DNA of 64,000 bases from Hydrocarboniphaga effusa AP103. Lineage in GTDB: Bacteria > Pseudomonadota > Gammaproteobacteria > Nevskiales > Nevskiaceae. Below the pieces are notes generated by a model. It saw nothing but the letters and a program-made list of their open reading frames with translations. It was not told the origin of the DNA and made no database searches. The stretch's first letter is position 1, and the number at the start of each line of letters is the position of its first letter. The stretch is taken from positions 124,001 through 188,000 of the forward strand of contig NZ_AKGD01000001.1 in NCBI RefSeq assembly GCF_000271305.1, written 5' to 3'. Below are positions 8,126 through 15,926 of the stretch, one piece after another. The translations under genes were made by a program, and so were the position numbers.

Positions 8126-9340
8126 TCAAGCGGCGCGCAGCGGCAACACCGCGGCCGGGGCCGTCAGCGTATCCAGATAGTCGGCCCAGGCCTGCATCAT
8201 CTTGCGGCGCTCGGGCAGGTGCGACGTGCGGTTGTACGCGCGGCCATTGGGATCGCGGACCGCGTGCGCGAGCTGGTGCTCGATGAAGTCCGGACGAAAG
8301 CCCAAGGTCTCATCCAGCAGCGTGCGCGCCGTTGCGCGGAAACCGTGCAGCGTCATTACTTCTTTGGGATAGCCCAGACGTCGCAGGGCTGCATTCAAAG
8401 CCGCGTCGCTCATCGGCTTGCGCGGGCTGCGAACACCAGGGAAGACGAACTGCCCTCGCCCGCTGAACGGCTGCAGCTCGCGCAGGATGGCAATAGCCTG
8501 CGTCGGCAGGGGTACGAGATGCGGCTCGCGCGTTTTCATCTTGCCTGCCGGGATACTCCACTCCGCTGAGTCGAGATCGACCTCTGCCCATTCCATTTGG
8601 CGCAGCTCGCCGGGACGCACGAACAGCATCGGGGCGAGTTTGAGGGCGCAGGCAACCGGGAAGGTGCCGGAGAAACCATCGATCGCGCGCAGCAGGCCGC
8701 CGATGGCCTTGGGCTCGGTGATCGACGGGTAATGCTCGGGCTTCCAGGGCGCGAGGGCACCGCGCAGATCCTGGGACGGATCACGTTCGGCCCGGCCGGT
8801 GGCGATGGCGTAGCGAAATATCTGGCCGCTGACCTGCAGGATTCGGTGGGCAGTCTCCAGGGCGCCGCGGGCCTCCACGCGCCGCAGTACCGTCAGGAGC
8901 TCAGGGGCGGTGACGCTGGCGACGGCCCGATCACCGAGCCACGGGAACACATCCCGCTCAAGCCGGCCGATGGTCTTGGATGAGTGACTGGGAGCCCAGC
9001 GGGTCGAGAACTTGCCGAACCACTCCCGAGCAATCACCTCGAAGCTGTTGGCGGCTCGCTCCGCTCCGGCCAGCTTTTCGGCCTTCCTGTGCCCGCTCGG
9101 GTCGACACCTGCCGCGAGCAGCTTGCGTGCCTCATCCCGCCGGCGGCGGGCATCGGCCAGGCTGACTTCGGGATACACGCCCAAGGAAAGCAGCTTCTCC
9201 TTGCCGTCGAAGCTGTACGCCAGGCGCCACCACTTGGAACCGCTCGGGTTGATCAGCAGGAACAGGCCGTCTTCGCGAGGCAGCTTGTAGGGCTTGGCCT
9301 TGGGTTTGGCCGCGCGGATGCCGGTGTCGGTGAGCTTCAT
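8126..9340 (-). CDS. int: P4-type tyrosine integrase of element 1
   Basis: 404 residues. The N-terminal arm-binding DUF4102 domain starts at MKLTDTGIRAAKPKAKPYKL, with SLGVYPEVSLADARRRRDEA near residue 60. A SAM-like core-binding domain spans about 100-190, and the catalytic domain follows with R in LMFVRPGELR, HGFRATARTL and the C-terminal Tyr region (NRTSHLPERRKMMQAW). It reads away from tRNA-Ala, starting 182 bases from the tRNA 3' end, the usual place for integrases that use tRNA genes as attB. It is related to the element 2 integrase but clearly diverged. Confidence 0.92.
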   Translation of the reverse strand: MKLTDTGIRAAKPKAKPYKLPREDGLFLLINPSGSKWWRLAYSFDGKEKLLSLGVYPEVSLADARRRRDEARKLLAAGVDPSGHRKAEKLAGAERAANSFEVIAREWFGKFSTRWAPSHSSKTIGRLERDVFPWLGDRAVASVTAPELLTVLRRVEARGALETAHRILQVSGQIFRYAIATGRAERDPSQDLRGALAPWKPEHYPSITEPKAIGGLLRAIDGFSGTFPVACALKLAPMLFVRPGELRQMEWAEVDLDSAEWSIPAGKMKTREPHLVPLPTQAIAILRELQPFSGRGQFVFPGVRSPRKPMSDAALNAALRRLGYPKEVMTLHGFRATARTLLDETLGFRPDFIEHQLAHAVRDPNGRAYNRTSHLPERRKMMQAWADYLDTLTAPAAVLPLRAA

Positions 9341-9346
9341 GGTCGT

Positions 9347-9407
9347 CGGGTAACTCGAAGTCGGGTAACTCGTTCGGTGATCCCGAAGTTACCCGGAAAG
9401 TTACCCG
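9347..9407. repeat. integrase arm-type sites, right arm of element 1
   Basis: It contains two inverted copies of the 9-mer (CGGGTAACT at 9347-9355 and 9362-9370) and the 22-bp pair (9386-9407) that is repeated perfectly at 1656-1677. The cluster is just upstream of the integrase ATG, so integrase binding could also autoregulate its gene. Confidence 0.65.
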
Positions 9408-9463
9408 GCGCAAGTGCTGGAAGTCGGCGGACGACGGTGGAAGCAAAAACAGAGAAACCAAAG

Positions 9464-9487
9464 AAAAACCCCGCGTTTAGCGGGGTT
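9464..9487 (-). terminator. intrinsic terminator after tRNA-Ala
   Basis: An 8-bp stem (aaccccgc / gcggggtt) with a 5-base loop and an A-run at 9464-9468 that reads as a U-tract on the minus strand. It lies 35 bases beyond the tRNA-Ala 3' end and inside element 1, so the element supplies a replacement terminator. Confidence 0.75.
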
Positions 9488-9522
9488 ATCTGTGCATCTT
9501 TGGACGTCTATGGAACCTGTAA

Positions 9523-9598
<76 letters not shown>

Positions 9599-9898
9599 AC
9601 ACAAGGGCGCGCAGTATAGCGAGTCATCGGCCAGAAAACAGCCCCTCTCCGAGAGCCTCAGGACGAAGCCCTTGGGCCAAGCGGCGGCTCGCAGGTCGGC
9701 CGGCTGATGCGCGGCGGAATGCGTGCGGTCGCGCCAGGGCCGATGCTTCGGCGCCGCAACGATGTGCGCAAAAGCGGCGGGGCCAATCATCGTCCGCGAG
9801 AGCTTCACACCATCTGTTCGACCATTTCGCAGCGCCCTCTTCACGCGGAAAAAAAACCCTGCTAAATAGGCGCCGCACTGGTCCACAACTCAGCAGCG
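9599..9898. other. 300-bp intergenic region with tRNA-Ala promoter
   Basis: On the minus strand TATACT (complement of 9613-9618) is a good -10 box, followed by a GC-rich discriminator (GCGCGCCC) before tRNA-Ala, as in stable-RNA promoters. A clear -35 is not visible. An A-run and TAAATA-like bases at 9847-9868 may serve the downstream plus-strand gene. I see no coding sequence here. Confidence 0.45.
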
Positions 9899-10132
9899 AT
9901 GGCCCGAAAGCCCAAACCCAAGCCGCAGGCGGAGCCCGCCAAGAACTTCGATGAATTCGCCGAAGAAAGCGAAGGACTCGAAGAAGACGTGAACGTCGAG
10001 CCTGTCGAAGCCGTCTCCGCAGGCAAGCTGCGCGACTGGCGCGACGTCGAGAAGTTGAAGGAGATGCGCGAGCTGCGCCGCCTCGTCGGCGACGACTTCG
10101 ATCTCCTCGACGACGTTCGCCCGCGTCGCTGA
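9899..10132 (+). CDS. PA3496-like small acidic protein
   Basis: 77 residues with a lysine-rich N-terminus, an acidic middle (EEDVNVEPVE) and the C-terminal core LRDWRDVEKLKEMRELRRLV followed by GDDFDLL. That resembles the short conserved core of PA3496-family proteins annotated as putative envelope integrity proteins. No signal peptide or membrane segment. It is alone and followed by a strong bidirectional terminator. The family match is from memory and moderate. Confidence 0.6.
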   Translation: MARKPKPKPQAEPAKNFDEFAEESEGLEEDVNVEPVEAVSAGKLRDWRDVEKLKEMRELRRLVGDDFDLLDDVRPRR

Positions 10133-10216
10133 GGCACTCGTCAGCCCTGCGCCGCCTGGCGCAGGCCTTGTGCATCCGTCGATGAGCCCTGCGAGGCGAT
10201 CCCGGTGCATCGAACA

Positions 10217-10250
10217 AAAAGCCGGGCCGCTGTTGCAGCCCGGCTTTTGT
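10217..10250. terminator. bidirectional intrinsic terminator
   Basis: A 9-bp stem (aagccgggc 10219-10227 / gcccggctt 10238-10246) with a 10-base loop, five A before and TTTTGTTTT after. It can end both the plus-strand PA3496-like gene and the minus-strand glutathione peroxidase gene. Confidence 0.85.
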
Positions 10251-10314
10251 TTTATCCGTCAGCGCATCGCATACCGCCGGCGCGCGCGCCGGCCTTGAAT
10301 CTCAACCCGATGGC

Positions 10315-10860
10315 TCAGCCCAACAGCTTGGCCAGATCCTGATCGATCTCTTCGGGCGTGGCGACCGATTCGTAGCGATTGACGACCTTGCCCTGCTGAT
10401 CGACGAGGAACTTGGTGAAGTTCCACTTGACCGCGTCGGTGCCGATCAACTCCGGGAAATTGGCTTTGAGATGCGAGACCAGGCGCTGCGCACCGGGCAA
10501 GTTCTCGTCGAAGTGGCCCGGCTGCTCCTTGCGCAGGTAGCGATACAGCGGATGCGCATCCGCGCCGTTGACTTCGATCTTGGCGAACAGCGGAAAGCTC
10601 ACACCGTAGTTGAGCGAGCAGAACTCTTCGATCTCGGCTTCGGTGCCCGGCTCCTGATGACCGAACTGATCGCACGGAAAGCCGAGAATCTCCAACCCCT
10701 TGCCGTTGTACTTTTTGTACAGCGCTTCCAGGCCCGTGTACTGCGGCGTGAAACCGCACTTGCTCGCCACGTTGACGATCAGCAGCAGCCTGCCCTTGTA
10801 TGCGCTGAGCGACTGCTCCTGTCCCTTGATGGTCTTGGCGCTGTAATCGTAGACACTCAT
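10315..10860 (-). CDS. glutathione peroxidase family protein
   Basis: 181 residues, the normal length for bacterial Gpx (BtuE/Gpo type). It reduces hydroperoxides using thiols, usually thioredoxin in bacteria. The peroxidatic cysteine is C35 in NVASKCGFTPQY, in place of selenocysteine. The rest of the catalytic tetrad is visible as Q65 in FPCDQF and W146/N147 in KWNFTKF. No signal peptide, so it is cytosolic. It is followed by the bidirectional terminator and lies 58 bases downstream of queA on the same strand, so the two may be co-transcribed. Confidence 0.93.
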   Translation of the reverse strand: MSVYDYSAKTIKGQEQSLSAYKGRLLLIVNVASKCGFTPQYTGLEALYKKYNGKGLEILGFPCDQFGHQEPGTEAEIEEFCSLNYGVSFPLFAKIEVNGADAHPLYRYLRKEQPGHFDENLPGAQRLVSHLKANFPELIGTDAVKWNFTKFLVDQQGKVVNRYESVATPEEIDQDLAKLLG

Positions 10861-10918
10861 GTGATTCTCCGTCGGCCTTGTCTTGCGAATCGGCTTGTTG
10901 AACAGCCAGTCTTCGATT

Positions 10919-11959
10919 CTAGCCTTGCCGGGTCAGCAGCATGGCGTCGCCGTAGCTGAAAAATCGATAACGCTGCTGCACCGCATGTCGATAGGCGGCC
11001 ATGATGCGCTCGTAGCCCGCGAAAGCGCTCACGAGCATCAGCAGCGTGCTTTCGGGCAAGTGGAAATTGGTCAGCAAGCGATCGACGACATTGAAGCGGT
11101 AGCCCGGAGTGATGAACAGCCGTGTCTCGCCCGCGCCGGACTGCAGCGTTCCACTGAGCGCGGCCGATTCAAGCGCTCGCGTCACCGTAGTCCCGACGGC
11201 GACGACGCGACCACCCCGTGCCTTGGTCCGGACGATCGCCTCGCAAAGCTCCGGCGAAATCTCGTAGCGCTCGGCGTGCATGCGATGCTCGGATACATCA
11301 TCGACGCGCAATGGCTGGAACGTGCCGGCGCCGACGTGCAGCGTCAGCGTAGCCGTCCGCACCCCGCGGGAATTCAAATCCGCCAGCAAGGTGTCGTCGA
11401 AATGCAGCCCGGCCGTCGGCGCCGCGACAGCGCCCGGCTTCGCCGCGAACACGGTTTGATAGCGCTCCGCATCGAAACCGCCCGGCGCATGCTCGATATA
11501 GGGCGGTAGCGGCAGCCGGCCGACGCGCTCCATCAAGCGCTCGAAGCTGCCCGCCGAATGCAACTGCAGGCGGAACATGTCGTCCTGCCGATCGATCATC
11601 ACGAGCACCGCAGGCGCTTCGCCATCGGCCAGATCGATCAGGATCTCGCCGCCTGGCTTGGGCGTTTTCGACGCACCGACCTGCGCGAGCGCCTCGCGCT
11701 CGCCAAGCAGCCGCTCGATCAAAATCTCGACACGTCCGCCCGTCGGCTTGCGCCCGAACAGGCGAGCCGGAATCACGCGGGTGTCATTGAAAATGAGCAA
11801 ATCGCCCGGCTCGATCAGCGAAGCGAAATCGCGCATCTGTCGGTCAGCCAGCGTGCCATTGGGTGCAAGCTCGAGCAGGCGACTGGCACTGCGTCGCTCA
11901 GCCGGAAACTGGGCGATCAGTTCCGGGGGGAGTTCGTAGTTGAAATCGGAGCGGCGCAT
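10919..11959 (-). CDS. queA: S-adenosylmethionine:tRNA ribosyltransferase-isomerase QueA
   Basis: 346 residues, the family's usual length. QueA transfers the ribosyl part of SAM to preQ1 in tRNA, making epoxyqueuosine at wobble position 34. Diagnostic text includes [19 protein letters not shown] at the start, [26 protein letters not shown], the AAPTAGLHF motif and the C-terminal [18 protein letters not shown]. Only queA is present; tgt and the preQ1 genes are not in the window. The start is 14 bases from 11973, with a purine-rich site upstream. Confidence 0.97.
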   Translation of the reverse strand: MRRSDFNYELPPELIAQFPAERRSASRLLELAPNGTLADRQMRDFASLIEPGDLLIFNDTRVIPARLFGRKPTGGRVEILIERLLGEREALAQVGASKTPKPGGEILIDLADGEAPAVLVMIDRQDDMFRLQLHSAGSFERLMERVGRLPLPPYIEHAPGGFDAERYQTVFAAKPGAVAAPTAGLHFDDTLLADLNSRGVRTATLTLHVGAGTFQPLRVDDVSEHRMHAERYEISPELCEAIVRTKARGGRVVAVGTTVTRALESAALSGTLQSGAGETRLFITPGYRFNVVDRLLTNFHLPESTLLMLVSAFAGYERIMAAYRHAVQQRYRFFSYGDAMLLTRQG

Positions 11960-12086
11960 AAGAAGGCGCGCAGTTTACACAGCGGAGCCCGCCGGTTTCA
12001 GCCTGAAGCCCCGCGCATTCGACGGTACTGAACCATTCGCGCCAACCTCCGCGAACCGACGCGACGGCGACGGGCGGGGCACCCGA

Positions 12087-12245
12087 TCAGACGAAGCCCC
12101 CGAACAAAAGCACCGCCACGATGATGACCGCAGCGAGCAGCCCCCCGGACGGTCCATAGCCCCAGCTGCGGCTATGCGGAAATACCGGCAGCACGCCGAG
12201 CAGTGCAAGCAACAGGATGATCAGCAGAATGGTTCCGGTCGTCAT
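12087..12245 (-). CDS. DUF3309 small membrane protein
   Basis: A 52-residue protein, MTTGTILLIILLLALLGVLP then VFPHSRSWGYGPSGG, ending LLFGGFV. It has two hydrophobic helices around a central SRSWGYGPSGG turn, the hallmark of DUF3309. Function is unknown; members are often stress-related in proteobacteria. It is divergent from the exported protein at 12395. This gene is too short to be found by length filters. Confidence 0.85.
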   Translation of the reverse strand: MTTGTILLIILLLALLGVLPVFPHSRSWGYGPSGGLLAAVIIVAVLLFGGFV

Positions 12246-12394
12246 GGCGGGCCTCTTGCGTTTGAAGCTCCAGCGTGTACCGGAAAGGCTGAACGATTCG
12301 CACCTGCTTCGGAAACCGGGCCCGCCGGTTTAATCAAAATGGCAAACAGCCGCGCTAGGCTGTCGCGTTGATACGGATGCCGTGGGCGAGCGAG

Positions 12395-12787
12395 ATGCGC
12401 ACGAGTTTGAAATTGGCAGGTGGAGCCGCGACCCTGGCGCTGCTGGTTCACTGGGCGTCTCGTCACGAGGTTCCCACTGCCCATGCGGTAGCCAGACCGC
12501 TAACGGCTGCCGCCCCAAACGCCGCAGCCCCCGAACCGGCGCAGTCAATCTCGAGCGGCGAAACTCGAAGCACCGCGGTCCTCGTTCCAAAAAACAAGGA
12601 ACCGCCGGAGGACAGCCCTTGCACAGCAGGCTGTTTCGAGCAGGAAGCCGGATACAACTGGGCAGAACAGATGCGCGTCGACGACCCCGTCGATTGCGAC
12701 AACGAATCGTCCTCGTTCGTGGAGGGCTGCCTGGCCTATGCCGAGACACAGCAGGCGGAAGTCGATGACAGCTGGGAAGATCGGTAA
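12395..12787 (+). CDS. exported hypothetical protein with C-terminal Cys/acidic motif
   Basis: 130 residues from ATG 12395 (ATG 12377 and TTG 12368 are alternatives in frame). The N-terminus KLAGGAATLALLVHWASR is a short hydrophobic segment, followed by an Ala/Pro-rich linker. The C-terminal ~50 residues hold CTAGCFEQEAGYNWAE, DPVDCDN and SFVEGCLAY, four cysteines in a compact acidic domain seen in many proteobacterial hypotheticals. Likely periplasmic and disulphide-bonded. Function unknown. Confidence 0.6.
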   Translation: MRTSLKLAGGAATLALLVHWASRHEVPTAHAVARPLTAAAPNAAAPEPAQSISSGETRSTAVLVPKNKEPPEDSPCTAGCFEQEAGYNWAEQMRVDDPVDCDNESSSFVEGCLAYAETQQAEVDDSWEDR

Positions 12788-12858
12788 GCAGGCCGCCTTA
12801 CCCGCAATGCTGCGATGGGCGTTGCACCGCCTTCGCGTCAAGGCGCTCGACGGCCCTA

Positions 12859-12886
12859 TTTACCTTTCAGTAAGTTTCTATATACT
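12859..12886 (+). promoter_or_regulatory. sigma-70-type promoter
   Basis: TTTACC at 12859-12864, a 16-bp spacer and TATACT at 12881-12886. The predicted start is near 12893. No good coding sequence starts within the next 430 bases, but a strong terminator follows about 100 bases downstream. Confidence 0.55.
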
Positions 12887-12892
12887 GCACCG

Positions 12893-12994
12893 CAACATGG
12901 CTCGTTGAGCTCCGGCTCCGAGGCATAGCCAGTCTCCTCCAGAAGGGCTACGCGCCCTTCTCGCACTTTGGCCCCCTTTTGGGGGCTTCTTTTT
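12893..12994 (+). ncRNA. candidate small RNA (~100 nt)
   Basis: It lies between a sigma-70-like promoter and an intrinsic terminator (gccccc tttt gggggc, 12971-12986, then ttcttttt). Internally there is another hairpin, GAAGGGC TACGC GCCCTTC (12941-12959). Very short frames only; no convincing ribosome site. I do not recognise it as 6S, SRP or another named RNA. It could instead be a long leader for the receiver gene at 13327 with an attenuator. Confidence 0.4.
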
Positions 12995-13326
12995 GTCCGC
13001 CACTCGGCCCAGGCGCATGCCACCGGCTACCTGCGCCCCGATTCTCCGTCCGGGCCACAGCCGGGGAAAGCGAAAATGTCGGACCGTTGATCGCACGCAA
13101 TACGGCCGCTGGTCGAATTCCCGCGCTCACTCAGCACTTTTTACCTTGGCGCGTAAATTCGCCAGCGGCATGCTGCCGTATCGCCGAGCTTGGAATCCCC
13201 GTCCCTGGCAGGTTGCAACAGGATCCCCGGCCAATACTTGGCTGCGCCACTTGTCCTCGAAGCGAGCGCCGCTTTGCCACCTTGCACCATGGAAGTGCAG
13301 GGCCCCGTAGTCTCAGGGAATAGACG
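12995..13326. other. 332-bp region upstream of the receiver gene
   Basis: I see no convincing gene, repeat or tRNA here. The segment directly before ATG 13327 contains AGGGAATAG, a weak ribosome binding site. The promoter of the receiver gene is expected here but I cannot name boxes with confidence. Confidence 0.3.
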
Positions 13327-13704
13327 ATGAAGCCGCTGCAGATCCTGTTGGTCGATGACAATCAGACGTTTCTGGCTCTCGCATTGCGACTGCTGTCATC
13401 GTTGGATGACGTCGAAGTGATCGGCTGGGCATACGACGGGTTCAATGGAGTCCGCTTGGCGGAAGAACTCTGCCCCGATCTCGTCATCATGGATCTCGGC
13501 ATGCCTGGCATGGGAGGGTTGCAAGCCACCCGCCTGATCAAGGCTCAACATCAGCCACCCCTGATCGTCATCGCCAGCTACCACGATGACGTCGAGCGTC
13601 GCGAGCATGCGGCCGCCGCAGGCGCCGATGCCTTCGTCAGCAAGGACGAGTTCGAAAAGCAGATCGCGATGTTCATCGAGAAAGCGCAGCGCCCCATACG
13701 GTGA
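13327..13704 (+). CDS. single-domain response regulator receiver protein
   Basis: 125 residues, only a CheY-like receiver domain. The acidic pocket is D10/D11 (LLVDDNQ), the phosphoacceptor D56 (VIMDLGMPGMGG), and the conserved Lys is K106 (AFVSKDEF). There is no output domain and no kinase nearby, so it is an orphan relay or titration protein. It lies immediately outside the left attachment site of element 2. Confidence 0.9.
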   Translation: MKPLQILLVDDNQTFLALALRLLSSLDDVEVIGWAYDGFNGVRLAEELCPDLVIMDLGMPGMGGLQATRLIKAQHQPPLIVIASYHDDVERREHAAAAGADAFVSKDEFEKQIAMFIEKAQRPIR

Positions 13705-13865
13705 ACCCCACAAAGGGCAGCGCGGCGAGTTCCCGCGTTGCTCCCGACGCGTCCAGATAGCTTCCGCCATCTGTACGCCCCGAAAGAGCTCAAGCCTAGA
13801 GTCGCAGGATCGACGCCCCCATTACGGCGAAGCTGCAGGCACATCATGGCACTCGATAACGCTGT

Positions 13866-13956
13866 GGCAACAAAAAAGCCCCGGATTTACCGGGGCTTAG
13901 CCAACTCATGAAACTCTATGATGCACTTCTACAAACTGATCAGGTGTGCTAGGGAG
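13866..13956. repeat. left 91-bp direct repeat / att site of element 2
   Basis: An imperfect direct repeat with 32212-32303 (about ten differences). It contains a terminator hairpin (agccccgg attta ccggggct, A-run to its left, minus strand), a shared spacer (ACTCTATGATGCACTTCTAC here) and a degraded copy of the tRNA-Leu 3' end (ggtgtgctagggag against ggtgcctagggag). It marks the left boundary of element 2. Confidence 0.8.
13872..13898 (-). terminator. displaced tRNA-Leu terminator (left copy)
   Basis: A 9-bp stem (aagccccgg 13876-13884 / ccggggctt 13890-13898) with an A-run on the left, thus a U-tract on the minus strand. It is the same hairpin as the one after the intact tRNA-Leu gene. Confidence 0.8.
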
Positions 13957-13999
13957 GGCTTAATACTTTCGAGGTAAATTCACCTAAAAACGGCCAACA

Positions 14000-14018
14000 T
14001 ACCCCCAAAGATACCCCC
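14000..14018 (+). repeat. integrase arm-type site, left arm of element 2
   Basis: TACCCCC-AAAGA-TACCCCC, two direct heptamers 12 bp apart. A near copy, TACCCCC-AAACG-TACCCCC, lies at 32146-32164, and inverted GGGGGTAC copies lie at 32075-32082 and 32093-32100 next to the integrase start. The geometry is the same as in element 1, with a different core sequence. Confidence 0.6.
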
Positions 14019-14065
14019 ACACCTTTGCACGCTCTGCCGAGTGCAAGGCTGCGGGTCAACCGCGA

Positions 14066-14149
14066 CCGGTCGAGCAGTTGACTTTTAATCATCTGCTCTT
14101 TGCCTCGCGTGAGGTCGCAGGTTTCAGGCCCGCCGGGGACGCCGCACCA
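14066..14149 (+). other. tRNA-Lys-like relic inside element 2
   Basis: GAGCAGTTGACTTTTAATCA is identical to the D/anticodon region of standard tRNA-Lys(UUU), and GGTCGCAGGTTTCAGG resembles its T-arm, ending in an ACCA at 14146. The acceptor and T stems do not pair properly and an extra CCTC-GCGT-GAGG hairpin sits where the variable loop would be, so this is not a functional canonical tRNA. It may be an old att fragment. Confidence 0.4.
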
Positions 14150-14166
14150 GACCAAATGATTAACAG

Positions 14167-14733
14167 TCACTCGTTCTTGCGATCAGTACCGGGTGCTGAA
14201 CTGCTAAGCCCAGACTTGTAGCGCGCGATCCTTGCCTCAATGGCATCCATCATTTTTGACGCAGCAACTTGCAAGTCTGCGGAAACTTTCTGCGCCTCTT
14301 CCGAAGATTTCACGACTTGTTTGCGTGACTCGAGATATTGCTCTCGGACCCCCTCAAACCCAACTCTCGCCTTAGAGGACTTGTCAAGAATGTAATCAAG
14401 GAGCGGCGCGTAGTGATCTGAAAATTTACGCAGATCCTGGTGCGCGCTTGATACAGCGTTCAGCGCAAGCGTCAACGCATCGATTTGGTTTTCTTTGGCC
14501 TCAATCAATCTTTCCAAGTTGGCCAATTCCCTCCGCTGAGCATCAAGTTGGGCATTGAACTGTTCATCAAGTTCGGCAGGCATGCCCCCACCAAGCGACT
14601 GCTCTAGCCGCAGGACGATCTCGGCATTCATAGATCGTCCCTGCACTCTCGCCATATCACGCAACTGCGCCCTCATACCTGCAGGCAGGCGAAGCATGAA
14701 TTTATCTTGTTGATCGCTCGGATAGTCGCTCAT
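14167..14733 (-). CDS. Arc-family ribbon-helix-helix regulator with coiled coil
   Basis: 188 residues. The N-terminal KFMLRLPAGMRAQLRDMA followed by GRSMNAEIVLRLEQ is a clear Arc/Mnt ribbon-helix-helix (about residues 10-50). The rest is a long helical coiled coil (residues 60-175). It is transcribed away from the excisionase and small-gene operon, like a phage repressor. Three 9-bp half-sites in its upstream region are the likely operator. Inference: it is the lysogeny or induction switch of element 2; no Cro-like partner is evident. Confidence 0.75.
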   Translation of the reverse strand: MSDYPSDQQDKFMLRLPAGMRAQLRDMARVQGRSMNAEIVLRLEQSLGGGMPAELDEQFNAQLDAQRRELANLERLIEAKENQIDALTLALNAVSSAHQDLRKFSDHYAPLLDYILDKSSKARVGFEGVREQYLESRKQVVKSSEEAQKVSADLQVAASKMMDAIEARIARYKSGLSSSAPGTDRKNE

Positions 14734-14757
14734 ATCGGCCCCAGATTAGCTGTGATG

Positions 14758-14815
14758 ATGTCGAGTTGACAGTAGTGTCGACTCGACATATTTTTGAATG
14801 GTAGCGACTCGACAT
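14758..14815. promoter_or_regulatory. operator region with three ATGTCGAGT half-sites
   Basis: ATGTCGAGT at 14758-14766, and its inverse ACTCGACAT at 14781-14789 and 14807-14815. The first two form an inverted repeat; the second and third form a direct repeat 26 bp apart. They lie between the divergent Arc-like gene and the excisionase gene, so they probably bind the Arc-like protein and control both promoters. Confidence 0.65.
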
Positions 14816-14860
14816 CGCTAGTTACACCCACAGGAACTCAGAGGGAGGCGACAGACATCG

Positions 14861-15085
14861 ATGAAACACGGCAACACCCCAGAACGGCCAAAGCTGGCTT
14901 ACACGCCTGCGGAAGCAGGAGACTTAATCGGCAGTTGCGTCAGCAAGGTGTTCAAGCTGATCCGCGACGGCGAACTGGAATCGTTCAAAAGCGGCAAGTC
15001 CCGCCGGATCACGCATCGCGCGATCGAGGACTACTTGACTCGCAAGGAAGCAGAGGCCCGCAAGGCCAGGAAGGTGGCCGCTTGA
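14861..15085 (+). CDS. xis: excisionase/HTH DNA-binding protein
   Basis: 74 residues. KLAYTPAEAGDLIGSCVSKV then FKLIRDGELESFKSGKSRRI and AIEDYLTR are the winged HTH_17/excisionase layout. It is the first gene of the rightward early operon and directly follows the operator. Likely role: directing integrase to excise the element, and perhaps activating it as AlpA-like proteins do. A GGAGG-like ribosome site (GAGGGAGGCG) lies 10-15 bases before the ATG. Confidence 0.8.
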   Translation: MKHGNTPERPKLAYTPAEAGDLIGSCVSKVFKLIRDGELESFKSGKSRRITHRAIEDYLTRKEAEARKARKVAA

Positions 15086-15573
15086 GCGCCATCGACACGC
15101 CCATGCGCAAGCCGGCGCAGCGTGGGCCGGGCACGGGTAAGCGCCGGAGCTTCATTGCGTCTCGCACCGCATCGACTTGGCAGCGTGCAGCTCACCGTTC
15201 GCTCGCGGCCATCGCAGCGGGCTTCCTGCCCGTCGCAGCCTACGTGCTGGCCCACGTCGAGATCACCGCCGAGAAGCCCCTTCTCTGGGCCTTGGTAGGG
15301 GCTTCGCTGATCTACAGCGCGCCGTCACTCGCCGAGTGGGCGGAAGGCTGGTGCCGTTCGCGGATCAAGGCCTGGGCCTTCGCGGTGCTGCTGGAGGGCG
15401 TGATGCTCGCCAGCGCGATCCAGGCTTTGAGCCTTACCGGCTTGATGCTGCTGGTGATCGTCAACGCTGCATTCGCTTGGCGTCAGGCCGGCGAAAACAA
15501 AGAACCCCACCGATCGCGTGTGCTTGGCGGCGATGCGAGCGGCGGGGCGTCCGATGTACTTCCAATGGAGTAA
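15082..15573 (+). CDS. small membrane protein, element 2 early operon
   Basis: 163 residues from a TTG at 15082 whose last bases overlap the preceding TGA; an AGGAAGG site lies 7 bases upstream, so I prefer it to ATG 15103. Four hydrophobic segments follow a basic N-terminus: AAIAAGFLPVAAYVLAHV, PLLWALVGASLIYSA, AWAFAVLLEGVMLASAIQAL and GLMLLVIVNAAFAW. Probably an inner-membrane protein. No family recognised; superinfection exclusion or lysogenic conversion are possible roles, not shown. Confidence 0.6.
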   Translation: MSAIDTPMRKPAQRGPGTGKRRSFIASRTASTWQRAAHRSLAAIAAGFLPVAAYVLAHVEITAEKPLLWALVGASLIYSAPSLAEWAEGWCRSRIKAWAFAVLLEGVMLASAIQALSLTGLMLLVIVNAAFAWRQAGENKEPHRSRVLGGDASGGASDVLPME

Positions 15574-15578
15574 CACCG

Positions 15579-15926
15579 ATGCCCAACGATAGCATTGCCC
15601 TTCCCCTCTGCAAAGCGCCCGAGCACTTCCTCAACTTCAACCCGACCGAGTGGACTGGCGGCGCAAGTTTCAGCCTCACCCAGCGACTGAACGAAAACCG
15701 TTGCCAGCTCGACGCTCGCGCCTACTGGGCTGATCGCGGCTCTGTTCACAACCCCACACCGCATGCGTTCGTCGCCTTCGACGCGTCGATTCCCACCTTC
15801 GGGCTGAGTTTCCGCATCCCGAACCTGACGCCTCCTCAGGCTCGACAACTCGCCGCGAATCTGCAGATGGCCGCGAACGAAGCGGATGAGTTCGAGCGCC
15901 TGGCCGCGGAGGTGCGCAATGGCTAA
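15579..15926 (+). CDS. hypothetical protein, element 2 early operon
   Basis: 115 residues from ATG 15579 (MPNDSIALPLCKAPEHFLNF). It has beta-like segments in the middle (HAFVAFDASIPTFGLSFRIP) and a helical C-terminus (ARQLAANLQMAANEADEFER). The stop overlaps the next gene by eight bases. I do not recognise it. Confidence 0.55.
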   Translation: MPNDSIALPLCKAPEHFLNFNPTEWTGGASFSLTQRLNENRCQLDARAYWADRGSVHNPTPHAFVAFDASIPTFGLSFRIPNLTPPQARQLAANLQMAANEADEFERLAAEVRNG

